A stretch of 38,723 bases of DNA, taken from JBBRCX01 sp038204465 (lineage in GTDB: Bacteria > Planctomycetota > Phycisphaerae > Tepidisphaerales > Tepidisphaeraceae). Positions 25,080 to 33,029 of this stretch are shown here, one piece after another; position 1 is the first letter of the stretch, and each line of letters opens with the position of its first letter. Location: positions 1 through 38,723 of the forward strand of contig JBBRCX010000041.1 in NCBI GenBank assembly GCA_038204465.1, read 5' to 3'. A model generated the notes under the pieces. The model had not been told where the DNA came from, made no database searches, and was given only the letters and a program-made list of their open reading frames with translations. The translations under genes and the position numbers were made by a program.

Positions 25080-26120
25080 ATGCGCTGGCAATGCATCGTG
25101 TTGACGTCGCTCATGCTTGCGTCCGCGGCGGGTTGTGGCGGGGGCGCCGCACAGGGCGGGAGGGGCTTCGCTCCGCCGCCACCGAAACATCCGCCGGACT
25201 ATCCGAAGGCGCGTAACGAGGCGCTGGATAAGTCGCTGACAGCCAGGGCTGAGCAGGTGCTGGTCGAGGCCCTGGGCTCAACCGAGCCAATCCAGCGGGC
25301 GCATGCCATCGAAGGATTCCGCCTAAGCGAGAATCGCTCGCACGCGGCCGAGCTGATTCGAATGCTTGGCGACCCCGCGCCGATCGTGCGATTCGCCGCC
25401 GCGCTCGCGGCGGGCGAGATGAAGCTCGAGGAGGCCCGCGCCCCGCTCAAGCGGATGCTTCAGGACGCGGATCGGAGCGTGCAGGTTGCGGCGCGGTTCG
25501 CGCAGCATCGGCTGGGCGATTTCTCACACAGCCATGATCTCGAGGCTTATGCACAAGACGATGATCCGGTTGAAGGCCCCCGGGTGCGCGGGAATACCGC
25601 GCTGGTGCTGGGACTTTTGGGGGAACCAAGTGCGCTGAAGATATTGAAGAAGCTGCGGCGTGACCCGGCGCCGACGGTGCGGCAGCAGGCATCGGAGGCG
25701 GGGTGGCGGCTGGGAGACCGGGAAGCCAGGAACGAGGTGATCGCGCTGATCAGCAGCCGGTATGTCGACGACGAGATGCTGGGGCTCCTGGCGGTGGCTG
25801 CGCCGCGCAACCGCGAGGTCCTCGGGCACGTGCAGGCGGCGATGACGACGGACTATCCTGAGGTGAACCTGGTTGCCGCCCGCGCCGCGGGGATGCTATA
25901 CAGCGACTGGGGCTATGGGATCGCGACCCAAGGGGCGAAGAGCGACAATCCGACCCAGCGATACCTGGCCGCATTGGCGTTCGGCGCGATTGGAAGAAGT
26001 GACTCGCAGGGCATGCTCGCGAAACTTGTGGGCGACACGGAACCCGAGGTGCGGGTCGCGGCCGCGACGGCGATCCTGCAGTTGAACAGCCCGCGTCCAT
26101 GGGCGGCGCAGCCAGGGTAG
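25080..26120 (+). CDS. HEAT-repeat lipoprotein
   Basis: A 346-residue lipoprotein. The signal peptide ends in the lipobox SAAGC with Cys19 as the lipidated residue. The mature part is made of HEAT / PBS-lyase-type helical repeats from about residue 60 on (for example LIRMLGDPAPIVRFAAALAAGEM, and LVGDTEPEVRVAAATAIL near the end). Such repeats are protein-binding scaffolds; no catalytic motif is visible. AGGAG at 25071-25075 precedes the ATG at 25080. It starts 15 bp after lnt, so the two are probably co-transcribed, and as a lipoprotein it is a direct client of Lnt. Its partner is unknown. Confidence 0.88.
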   Translation: MRWQCIVLTSLMLASAAGCGGGAAQGGRGFAPPPPKHPPDYPKARNEALDKSLTARAEQVLVEALGSTEPIQRAHAIEGFRLSENRSHAAELIRMLGDPAPIVRFAAALAAGEMKLEEARAPLKRMLQDADRSVQVAARFAQHRLGDFSHSHDLEAYAQDDDPVEGPRVRGNTALVLGLLGEPSALKILKKLRRDPAPTVRQQASEAGWRLGDREARNEVIALISSRYVDDEMLGLLAVAAPRNREVLGHVQAAMTTDYPEVNLVAARAAGMLYSDWGYGIATQGAKSDNPTQRYLAALAFGAIGRSDSQGMLAKLVGDTEPEVRVAAATAILQLNSPRPWAAQPG

Positions 26121-26237
26121 TCGAGGCTGATGAATCGCCGCAATGATTCGAAGGTTAGCGTTATCGCGCGAGTCACTCGGCGCGGAAACTGATCCATCCC
26201 CAGCACGCTTCCAAAACCTGAATTCCCAGTGAAAGGG

Positions 26238-26265
26238 TTGACTCCATGAAGAAAGACTGTATAAT
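26238..26265 (+). promoter_or_regulatory. Near-consensus sigma-70-type promoter
   Basis: TTGACT at 26238-26243 and a perfect TATAAT at 26260-26265 are separated by 16 bp. This is the best promoter in the window. The expected transcription start is about 26272, right at the ATG of a 14-codon reading frame (26271-26315). The next real gene on this strand starts 600 bp further on. Confidence 0.7.
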
Positions 26266-26285
26266 GAATCATGCCTCGGCGCCAA

Positions 26286-26374
26286 CGGCTGGGGCCGTAT
26301 CGGAACGTTCTTTGACAAATGAATCGGTGAAACTGTCGGGTCCGCGCCGAATCGGCATTCTCGGCTGGGGCCGT
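26286..26374 (+). repeat. Two direct copies of a 13-bp sequence in the putative leader RNA
   Basis: CGGCTGGGGCCGT occurs at 26286-26298 and 26362-26374, 76 bp apart. Each copy can fold as CGGC/GCCG around a TGGG loop. The second is enclosed by CCGAA (26348-26352) and TTCGG (26374-26378). The boxA-like element lies between the two copies. Confidence 0.4.
26307..26318 (+). promoter_or_regulatory. boxA-like antitermination element
   Basis: GTTCTTTGACAA closely resembles the boxA core of rRNA leaders (E. coli GCTCTTTAACAA). It lies about 35 bases after the predicted start site of the promoter at 26238. boxA binds NusB/NusE and is typical of rRNA operons and some long non-coding transcripts. No rRNA is in this window, so its presence here is unexplained. 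Confidence 0.35.
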
Positions 26375-26426
26375 TCGGGTCGACATTGAGGTCGGTGGCG
26401 CGCGGTTGAGGTCTTCCTGGTCCACG

Positions 26427-26446
26427 ATAACCCCACATAACCCCAC
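26427..26446 (+). repeat. Tandem 10-bp repeat
   Basis: Two head-to-tail copies of ATAACCCCAC. Too few copies to suggest a minisatellite; noted as a possible repeat or binding site within the non-coding gap. Confidence 0.35.
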
Positions 26447-26865
26447 CAAAGCCCTGCATCGGATTGCCAAAGCCCGCGAACGACCCGCAAGGTCGCCTGG
26501 GCCGGCGGCGAAGAGCTTGACCCTCACGCGGCGCGAGCTCGGGATCGACTCGATCCGACTGCCGATCATTGGCGCGGATTCGTCGCTGAGTTTGAGGAAA
26601 CCGGAGATGAGTCAGCCGCGGAAACTTGACCCGACTGCGCACCAGAAGTAGGATATTTTGTGCGATTGCCCTGAGACGGATCCGGGTTTGCCCCCGCCGC
26701 CTGCAAGCCCGCCGAGGCGCCGGTTTTTGAAGCTTGAAACCTTCAGATCCTCCGGCACTCGGGTGGACGGCCCGGCTCGAGCGGGGTTGCCGCCGAGGCA
26801 ATCGCGACGGACTTGAAGTCCGAGGATCCTTCGAAGATTGACACCGCTGCCGGACTGCTCAGTCC

Positions 26866-26871
26866 AAGGAG
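26866..26871 (+). promoter_or_regulatory. Ribosome binding site setting the TTG start at 26877
   Basis: AAGGAG lies five bases before TTG 26877. This makes the shorter 280-residue form, which begins directly with its membrane helix, more likely than the upstream TTG at 26838. Confidence 0.65.
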
Positions 26872-26876
26872 CGCTC

Positions 26877-27719
26877 TTGAGCTTCCTCACCAAGCTGTTC
26901 ATCGTGCTGCACGTGGTCGTGTCGATGCTGCTCACGGCCGGGCTGATCGTGTTCGTGGAGCGTGCCCAGAACTTCGACAGGGAGAACACGGAGATGAAGG
27001 CGATGCGCGACGCCGCCGAAGCGCGATCGCATAGCGCGGAGGATGAGCTGAACGCGTTGAAGGCGGCGAAGGATGCGCAGGTTGGCGCGGCGGTCGCGGA
27101 GGCGCGGGCGATCAAGGAGCAACTTGATGCGGCCCAGGGCACGGGCCGCGATCTCCAGAAACAGTTGGCGGTGGCTAATGCAAACTTGAGCAGCTCGCAG
27201 GCGGCGACCAAGAGCCAGTCGGATGCCCTGAAGGTTGCCCAGGACACCATGGGGCTGCTGCACGACCAGACGAACCAGATTCGAAGTCAGAACGACAAGC
27301 TGCAGGGAACGAACACCGAGCAGAGCGTGGCGATCGCCGATCTGACCAATAAATACACCGTGACCCGCAAGCAGCTGGCGGTGGCCGAAGAGGAGATTGC
27401 CGACCTGAAGACCCGCGTTGCCGACGCCGGCGGCAACGTGCGAAACGTCCAGCCTGGCGCGGTGGCGGCATCGCCCATCAATGGCGTCGTTCGCGCGACC
27501 CGGAACATCGGCGGGGTTGATTACGCCACCATTTCGGTTGGCAGCTCGGATAGCGTGGCCAAAGGAATGCAGTTCAACGTTCTTGATCGCAACAAGGGCG
27601 ACTTCCTTGGGTACATCACGATCACCGCAGTGGAGCCGAACGAAGCGACCGGTCGGATCGAGGGGCCGCACAAGCGCGACATCAAGGCGGGCTCTGAGGT
27701 GCGGACGCAACTGCAATAA
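26877..27719 (+). CDS. Coiled-coil membrane-anchored protein of unknown function
   Basis: A 280-residue protein from the TTG at 26877. One N-terminal helix (about residues 4-26, SFLTKLFIVLHVVVSMLLTAGLIVF) anchors it. A long Ala/Lys/Glu/Gln-rich coiled coil covers about residues 30-185 (heptads such as LQKQLAVANANLSSSQAATKS). The last ~85 residues form a compact beta-rich domain (SVGSSDSVAKGMQFNVLD...FLGYITI) that resembles small barrel domains of planctomycete secreted proteins. The topology is that of a periplasmic tether or assembly protein. The 54-residue membrane protein gene follows after 52 bp and is probably its partner. No named family is recognised. Confidence 0.8.
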   Translation: MSFLTKLFIVLHVVVSMLLTAGLIVFVERAQNFDRENTEMKAMRDAAEARSHSAEDELNALKAAKDAQVGAAVAEARAIKEQLDAAQGTGRDLQKQLAVANANLSSSQAATKSQSDALKVAQDTMGLLHDQTNQIRSQNDKLQGTNTEQSVAIADLTNKYTVTRKQLAVAEEEIADLKTRVADAGGNVRNVQPGAVAASPINGVVRATRNIGGVDYATISVGSSDSVAKGMQFNVLDRNKGDFLGYITITAVEPNEATGRIEGPHKRDIKAGSEVRTQLQ

Positions 27720-27771
27720 GCCCGGCTTCGATGCTTGTTGAGCCTCGGAGCGGAGTTCAACGGAGTCTGTT

Positions 27772-27936
27772 ATGAGTCGCATCGGTGCTGGGGCAGCTGT
27801 CGAAGAGGTGAAGCCGTCCAACAACATCTACACCGTGCTGGTGGCGGTGTCGTTGCTGATCGAGATTATTGGGTTCGTCGTGCTGTACATGCGGCATTCA
27901 GAAATCTTCGGCGCGGGCAAAGGACTGTTCTCCTAG
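27772..27936 (+). CDS. 54-residue single-pass membrane protein
   Basis: A small gene with GGAG at 27762-27765, six bases before the ATG at 27772. The product (MSRIGAGAAVEEVKPSNNIY at the start) has a short polar N-terminus, one membrane helix at about 21-40 (TVLVAVSLLIEIIGFVVLYM), and a tail with GAGKGLFS at the end. It lies between the coiled-coil protein and the GNAT gene, with gaps of 52 and 9 bp, so it is probably in one transcript with the coiled-coil protein. Its role is unknown; similar small partners often stabilise a larger membrane complex. Confidence 0.72.
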   Translation: MSRIGAGAAVEEVKPSNNIYTVLVAVSLLIEIIGFVVLYMRHSEIFGAGKGLFS

Positions 27937-27945
27937 CCCGAGCTG

Positions 27946-28602
27946 ATGAGGAGGGTTCTTTCAGTCGGCGCGCAGCACGAATCCCCGCTTTTCTTGGCCC
28001 CTCTACCGTTTCAATTCCTGTCAGTCGGGCCGTTCATCGACGGTGAACTCGAACTGGTTCCTCCGGCCCCTGAGCTGGTCGATGCGCTCTTGCTCGTGTG
28101 CGCGCATCCGCTGACCCGTCAGGAGGCGCCGCGTGAATCGCGGATTACCCGCGAACAGCTCAACGATTTTCTGAAGATTGCTCCTGGCGGAATGCAGCAA
28201 GGCGATGCGCCGCGGGGAAGGGTGCCGCAATATCACTTCTGGATGCGGCTGGGGGAAATGCCCATAGGCGTCGCGCCGCCGGTGACGATCGCGGGGGGAC
28301 TGGGGCTGCGGGTCGGCACCACGCCCGCGATCGAGATGTATTACGGCCACATTGGCTACAACGTATACCCGCCGGCCCGAGGCCATCACTATGCGGAGCG
28401 CTCCTGCCGTCTGTTGCTGCCACTCGCTCGCGCTCATGGGCTGGAGGTGCTGTGGATCACGTGCAACCCCGACAACTTCGCGTCGCGCCGGACCTGCGAG
28501 CGACTGGGGATGACGCTGGTGGACATCGTTTCCGTGCCGGAGACGGATCCGCTGTACGCGCGCGGGGATCGGGAGAAATGCAGGTATCGGATGGCGCTGT
28601 GA
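27946..28602 (+). CDS. GNAT-family N-acetyltransferase
   Basis: A 218-residue protein with the GNAT fold in its second half. It contains ARGHHYAERSCRLLLPLARAHG (acetyl-CoA binding motif A region, about 145-166) and CNPDNFASRRTCERLGM (motif B, about 172-190). Residues 1-60 are an unusual extension. The ATG at 27946 is the only plausible start; an AGGAGG at 27949-27954 lies just inside the frame, but no start codon follows it in frame. The substrate is unknown; it could be an amine, an amino acid or a protein N-terminus. It lies 9 bp after the 54-residue gene. Confidence 0.85.
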   Translation: MRRVLSVGAQHESPLFLAPLPFQFLSVGPFIDGELELVPPAPELVDALLLVCAHPLTRQEAPRESRITREQLNDFLKIAPGGMQQGDAPRGRVPQYHFWMRLGEMPIGVAPPVTIAGGLGLRVGTTPAIEMYYGHIGYNVYPPARGHHYAERSCRLLLPLARAHGLEVLWITCNPDNFASRRTCERLGMTLVDIVSVPETDPLYARGDREKCRYRMAL

Positions 28603-28789
28603 GTTTCCTGGCGTGAAGGGTTTTTAGCGCGAAGAAGTTCGGCCAGTCGAGTCGAGGCACGCGGAGGCGCGAAGCCGGACGGATAGCGCTTGTGGTTCGG
28701 TGCCGCGAACGTTCGAGGGGTGGAGTTTTCACGTCCAAATTGCCGCTCAATGGACGATAAGTGGCTGGGCGGCATGAAGTCCGCCCGGG

Positions 28790-30388
28790 ATGAACACACA
28801 TGCAAATACAACCTGGAAGTGGCGGCCGAACATCGACTGGGTACGCGCTTTCGTTGCGCCGGTGCTGGTGTTTATCGCGACCTCGCTCGATCGCGGTTAT
28901 CAGACGGATTTCTGGCAGCACCTGGCGCGCGGCCGGGCGATGGCTCAGCGCGGGGCGCTGCTGAACGCGGACCTGGCGACATTCACCATCGCGGGGCGCG
29001 CTTATCGGGACAACAACTGGCTGACGCAACTGCTCTACTACCGGCTCTATGAGCGGGGCGGAATCAACCTCGTTCAGTTTGTGAACTCGCTCGTCCTGGC
29101 TGCGGCCGTGGGCGTGCTGGTGTGGCTGTGCCGCCGGGTCAGCGGTTCGATGAAGATCGCGGCCGCGGCGGGAGTGTTTGCGTTTTTCGGATTGTGGCAA
29201 GCGCTGCTGATCCGGCCGCAGACGTTTTCGCTGCTGATGTTTGTGGTGATGTATGCGGTTCTCAACGGCGCGCGGCGGCGCGCTCGATGGCTGCTGGCGC
29301 CGCCGATTCTAATGGCGCTCTGGGCAAATGTTCATGGCGGCTTTGCGATCGGTCTGTTGCTGATCGGAAGTTTTGCCGTGGCCGAAGCGTGGGAGTGGCT
29401 GTTTTCTGTACGACCGGCGAATGCCGCACTTGCCGCGGCGCAAGCTCGTGAAAATATCCCTGCAGCTCACCCGACAGAAGGCGGATGGCGGGCGGGCTCT
29501 TTGGCGGGCCGGTTTGTCATTTGTCTTGCGATATCATTCCTCGCGACGCTGCTGAATCCGTACGGCTGGCACATCTACCAATATGCCGGGGAGCTTTCGA
29601 GGGTGGGAATCGCACGGGGAATCGAGGAGTGGCTGCCTCCGAGCCCGACCCAGTGGGCCGGAAAGGTCTTCCTGGCTTCGCTCGTGCTTCTTCCGGCGTT
29701 TTTCTTGCTGGCGCGACGCCGGCCAACACGACGCGAACTATGTCTGGTCGTATGTTTCCTGCTGCCGGCATGTCAGTCGGTTCGAATGGTGGCGTGGTGG
29801 ATGCTTGCGATCATACCTGTCATGGCGGCGCTTGCGGGTGAGTGGCTGCGACGGGACGACCGGATCGCGCCGCCGCAGGAATGGCGGTTTGCCGCGGCGG
29901 GTGCGCTGGGGGCGATGCTGCTCGCGGCAGTATGGAGCGTGCCATGGCTCGAGCACTACAACCCGGTGCTCGGCAATCTTCGGCCGGCGCATCGAGTCGA
30001 CGATGACCTTCAACTTGTGTCCAATGAGTTGGCGACGAAAGGAAGCAGGCGCGTGTTTTCCCGGTTGGAGTGGGGGAATTTCCTTAGCTTCTCACTTCCG
30101 TTGCGATCGCGCGTATTCATGGACGCAAGGATTGAGCTGTACCCCGATGACATCTGGTCTGATTACATGACGGTGACGCGAGGCGGCGCCGGTTGGCGGG
30201 AGGTCCTCGAGCGGTACTCGGTGGACACGCTGGTGCTTGATCGCACCTACCACCGCGAGTTGCTGCGCCAACTGCGTCATTCTTCGGATTGGGGGCGGGA
30301 ACGGAGCGCCGGAGATGCGGTGGTCTTCGCTCGTCGCGGGACTGCGCGGGGCGGCAGAGACGCGGTGGCGGGGGCCGGTGATTTTTAA
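28790..30388 (+). CDS. Multi-pass membrane protein, GT-C-glycosyltransferase-like
   Basis: A 532-residue protein with about ten hydrophobic segments in residues 15-385 and a soluble C-terminal domain of ~140 residues. The first loop has GYQTDFWQHLARGRAMAQRG followed by YRDNNWLTQLLYYRLYERGG. An acidic residue in a DxWxH-type loop after the first helix is typical of GT-C enzymes that use polyprenyl-phosphate sugars. The C-terminal part, with RVFSRLEWGNFLSF and FMDARIELYPDDIW, is a recurring feature of such planctomycete proteins. The fit to a named family is weak, so the function is tentative. No SD precedes the ATG at 28790. It is 187 bp after the GNAT gene. Confidence 0.72.
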   Translation: MNTHANTTWKWRPNIDWVRAFVAPVLVFIATSLDRGYQTDFWQHLARGRAMAQRGALLNADLATFTIAGRAYRDNNWLTQLLYYRLYERGGINLVQFVNSLVLAAAVGVLVWLCRRVSGSMKIAAAAGVFAFFGLWQALLIRPQTFSLLMFVVMYAVLNGARRRARWLLAPPILMALWANVHGGFAIGLLLIGSFAVAEAWEWLFSVRPANAALAAAQARENIPAAHPTEGGWRAGSLAGRFVICLAISFLATLLNPYGWHIYQYAGELSRVGIARGIEEWLPPSPTQWAGKVFLASLVLLPAFFLLARRRPTRRELCLVVCFLLPACQSVRMVAWWMLAIIPVMAALAGEWLRRDDRIAPPQEWRFAAAGALGAMLLAAVWSVPWLEHYNPVLGNLRPAHRVDDDLQLVSNELATKGSRRVFSRLEWGNFLSFSLPLRSRVFMDARIELYPDDIWSDYMTVTRGGAGWREVLERYSVDTLVLDRTYHRELLRQLRHSSDWGRERSAGDAVVFARRGTARGGRDAVAGAGDF

Positions 30389-30509
30389 TCGGCGCCGGGC
30401 GTCTACCGGTATAGTGAGCGGCCGCGTGATGGCTGTCTGCGGATTCATGATGCGGGTATAGGTGTTGCAAGGTGGGTTGAGGTCGCAAGAGCTGGCGTCG
30501 ATCCGTGCC

Positions 30510-30532
30510 GAGCGGCAAGGGAGTCGCCGCTC
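30510..30532 (+). repeat. 7-bp stem-loop upstream of the DUF2156-GNAT gene
   Basis: GAGCGGC (30510-30516) pairs with GCCGCTC (30526-30532) with a nine-base loop. No T-run follows, so it is not an intrinsic terminator. It sits 14 bp upstream of the GGAGGAG at 30547-30553 and could be part of the leader of the next message. Confidence 0.3.
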
Positions 30533-30566
30533 CGGGCGGTGATCGCGGAGGAGACCGTCAATTTTT

Positions 30567-32123
30567 ATGGACGATGACCCCTTCTCGGATTGGGGGCTGA
30601 AGTCAGTGCAACTCGCTGACCGTGCCCTGCTGAACGATTACTTTGGACTGCTTGCCGAACCCTTATCGGACTACACGTTCTCTCAGCTCTATACCTGGCG
30701 CAACAGTCTGCGAATCCTCTGGACGGAGATGCACGGGCACCTCTGCGTCTTCGCAAACGGCACGGGCGATCTCACGCTGCTGCTTCCTCCCATCGGGGAC
30801 ACGCACGGCGAGCGGGCGCTGGCCGCTTCGTTTGAGCTGATGAACGAATACAACGCCCTGCACGGGGTTCCGCACCGCACGCGCGTGGAATACGCCAGCG
30901 AAGAACTGCTGTCGCGATTCGATCGCTCCAGGCTGCTGGTGGAGCCGATGGGGGCCGACTACGTTTACGATGTGCGGCGCATGATCGACCTGGCGGGGGG
31001 CGACCTGGCGAGCAAGCGCCAAGCGAAGAATCGATTCCTGCGAACCTACGAGCATCGCGTAGAAACTTATTGCGCTGCGCGGCACGGGCAGGCTTGCCTG
31101 GCGCTGCTCGAGCAGTGGAAGGCGCGTCAGGATGCGCAGCACGTGGAGCAGCCGACCGCGAGTTCCAGCAAACGACAGAAGGAGTCCACCGCGACCGCCT
31201 TGTGCATCGAAGCGGCGGAGGAACTCGGGATGAAGGGGATGGTGGTTTACGTGAAAGAGCACCCGCGGGCGGGCGACGTTCATGCCGGCGGAGATAAATT
31301 CGTTCTTCGTGGATTCACGTTCGGAGAAAACCTGGGGCGCGAACAGAACAGCATCACCATCGAGAAAACCGATCTTCAAACCAGAGGGCTGGCGCAATAT
31401 ATCTTCAGCGAATTCTGCCGCGTGCATTGGTCGGGCCGCCCGCTGGTGAACGTGGGCGATGACTGGGGCCTGGAGTCGTTGGCCTGGACGAAGATGAGCT
31501 ACCGGCCGATCAAACTGCTGAATAAATTTGCGCTGCGGCGCGAGCCGGTGATCATGTCATCGCGCGGCGTGCCGAAGACCGACGCCCCCGGTGAGCTCGC
31601 AAGGGCGGCGGCGGCCGAGGGCGTCGTGCCGGCGACTCCGGTTATTGTGCGCGCTGCGCGAAAGGAAGACGTGGCGGCCGCAGTCGAGCTGGAGCAGGCC
31701 TGTTTCAGCCAGAACTTCAGCCTCACCAAGCGACAACTGCACTATCTCCAGAAGCGTGAAAGCGCCGTCTTTCTTGTCGCGGAGAGGCGCGGAGACATCG
31801 TCGGGGAAGGCATCGCGCTGGTGCGGCAGCACCGGCAGGGGTCATCCGGCCGGATCTATAGCCTCGCGGTGCGGGCTGAATCGCGCGGACAGAAGATCGG
31901 ACATCAGCTTTTGCAGAAGATGATCGAGGCGCTCTGCGCCCGGGGCGTAAAGCGCGTCTACCTCGAGGTGGGACGCAGCAACGCCGGCGCGGTGCGCCTC
32001 TACCAGCAGAACGGTTTCCGCGCGATTGGTGAGCTTCCAGACTACTATGGCTCCGGCGAGGCGGGGCTTCACATGATGTGCGAAGTCGCGGCTGAGGCAA
32101 TTCTCTCCTCCACCGACCGCTGA
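30567..32123 (+). CDS. Fusion of DUF2156 (MprF-like acyltransferase fold) and GNAT domain
   Basis: A 518-residue soluble protein with two acyltransferase-type domains. Residues ~1-330 match DUF2156, the fold of the catalytic domain of the phosphatidylglycerol lysyltransferase MprF: YTFSQLYTWRN near the N-terminus, KRQAKNRFLRTYEH, and VNVGDDWGLESLAWTKMSYRP at the end. After a short Ala-rich linker, residues ~355-505 form a RimI-like GNAT (LAVRAESRGQKIGHQLLQ, then YLEVGRSNAGAVRLYQQNGF). There is no membrane domain. DUF2156 proteins may transfer aminoacyl groups from tRNA to lipids. A pgsA-like gene follows, so a role in membrane-lipid modification is plausible but not shown. GGAGGAG lies 13 bp before the ATG. 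Confidence 0.88.
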   Translation: MDDDPFSDWGLKSVQLADRALLNDYFGLLAEPLSDYTFSQLYTWRNSLRILWTEMHGHLCVFANGTGDLTLLLPPIGDTHGERALAASFELMNEYNALHGVPHRTRVEYASEELLSRFDRSRLLVEPMGADYVYDVRRMIDLAGGDLASKRQAKNRFLRTYEHRVETYCAARHGQACLALLEQWKARQDAQHVEQPTASSSKRQKESTATALCIEAAEELGMKGMVVYVKEHPRAGDVHAGGDKFVLRGFTFGENLGREQNSITIEKTDLQTRGLAQYIFSEFCRVHWSGRPLVNVGDDWGLESLAWTKMSYRPIKLLNKFALRREPVIMSSRGVPKTDAPGELARAAAAEGVVPATPVIVRAARKEDVAAAVELEQACFSQNFSLTKRQLHYLQKRESAVFLVAERRGDIVGEGIALVRQHRQGSSGRIYSLAVRAESRGQKIGHQLLQKMIEALCARGVKRVYLEVGRSNAGAVRLYQQNGFRAIGELPDYYGSGEAGLHMMCEVAAEAILSSTDR

Positions 32124-32221
32124 TCCGCATCGATCGCTCCCCGGATGTATCCAACGCGCCAAAAAAACCCGGGACGGCTCGCGCACGCTTTTTGCCGGGG
32201 CGGGACGTTATCATTCGCCGC

Positions 32222-32869
32222 GTGCCCCATCGCCAACTGCAGATTTCGGCGCCGCCACCAGGGCTTTGGCCTCCGACGTGGCCGATGGGCCTTACGATGT
32301 TGCGGCTGTTGCTGTTGCCGCTGTTCTTGTGGCTGATGTTGCTGGATCAAGGCTCGGAGCGCTCACACGCCCATAGATGGTGGGCGGTGGGGATCTTTGC
32401 GCTGATGGCGACAACGGACAAGCTGGATGGATATCTCGCCCGGCGCCTTAAGCAGACCAGCAGGATCGGGACAATCCTCGATCCAGTCGCGGACAAATTA
32501 CTGATCGCGTGCTCCGTTGTGCTGCTTTCATCGCCGCAGATCGCGCCGCCCGGGTACGCGATTCCGTTGTACGTGGTCGCGGCGGTGTACGGGAAAGACC
32601 TGCTTGTGGCGCTGGGTTCGCTCGCGCTTCTGTATCTTGTAGGCAAGGTCACGGTCGCGCCGCGCTGGCCGGGGAAGATCAGCACGGCGCTGCAGCTGGT
32701 GCTGGTGCTGCTTACTTTGATTGCGCCGGATCTGGCCCAACTTTCGCCCGCCGGAGCTCGTTGGTTTTTACGCGGACTTGACTACGCGATCTCGGTACTC
32801 GCGCTGGTGGCGTGCGTTGACTACATCATGGTGGGAACGAGGCAGTTTCGAGCCGTCCGCGCAGGATGA
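32222..32869 (+). CDS. pgsA: CDP-alcohol phosphatidyltransferase, PgsA-like
   Basis: About 215 residues with five to six membrane helices and the complete CDP-alcohol phosphotransferase motif, D66-x2-D69-G70-x2-A73-R74-x8-G83-x3-D87-x3-D91. That motif binds Mg and CDP-diacylglycerol. The N-terminal GLTMLRLLLLPLF matches the LTLLR stretch at the start of PgsA, which makes phosphatidylglycerol phosphate. The start is uncertain: GTG 32222 is used here, TTG 32192 and ATG 32285 are in frame, and none has an SD. It lies 98 bp after the DUF2156-GNAT gene. Other CDP-alcohol enzymes, such as phosphatidylserine synthase, cannot be excluded from the motif alone. Confidence 0.85.
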   Translation: MPHRQLQISAPPPGLWPPTWPMGLTMLRLLLLPLFLWLMLLDQGSERSHAHRWWAVGIFALMATTDKLDGYLARRLKQTSRIGTILDPVADKLLIACSVVLLSSPQIAPPGYAIPLYVVAAVYGKDLLVALGSLALLYLVGKVTVAPRWPGKISTALQLVLVLLTLIAPDLAQLSPAGARWFLRGLDYAISVLALVACVDYIMVGTRQFRAVRAG

Positions 32870-33017
32870 CGGGCCATAGCACCGGCTTGAAGAGGTGTCG
32901 GAGAAGTGTTTTGTGGAATTCGAGCCGATCACACGGGCGGGACGTGTCTTGCCGCGGCGTACGCGATACTCGCGGCGATACCATACCGCTGGTGAGACTC
33001 TGCCGCCGACTTCTTCC

Positions 33018-33023
33018 TATAAT
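33018..33023 (+). promoter_or_regulatory. -10 element giving a leaderless ribBA message
   Basis: A perfect TATAAT ends six bases before the ribBA ATG (33030), so the expected transcription start coincides with the start codon. The -35 region is weak (GAGACT at about 32994-32999). There is no SD before the ATG, which agrees with leaderless translation. No FMN riboswitch is present upstream. Confidence 0.5.
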
Positions 33024-33029
33024 AGCGTC

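Larger units (their letters stand above)
26121..26876. other. 756-bp gap without a convincing gene; holds a promoter, boxA-like site and repeats
   Basis: No reading frame here has both a start signal and protein-like composition. The stretch contains a strong promoter (26238-26265), a 14-codon leader reading frame (26271-26315), a boxA-like element (26307-26318), two copies of a 13-bp repeat (26286-26374), a 10-bp tandem repeat (26427-26446), and two small hairpins in the last 90 bases. The last of these, CGGAC/GTCCG around 26813-26827, lies upstream of the next gene. It may encode a structured RNA or a long leader for the gene at 26877. Confidence 0.5.

Noticed and set aside
26406..26651. 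81-codon plus-strand frame in the non-coding gap
   Set aside because: TTG start without SD, no similarity to any known motif, and composition not protein-like.
26780..26835. tRNA-like sequence with a CTTGAAG loop (UGA anticodon)
   Set aside because: The loop can be closed by a 4-bp stem, but no matching acceptor, D or T arms are present. Two plain hairpins explain it better.
32895..33029. 45-codon upstream extension of ribBA
   Set aside because: It is not similar to the RibB N-terminus, and the TATAAT promoter lies inside it.
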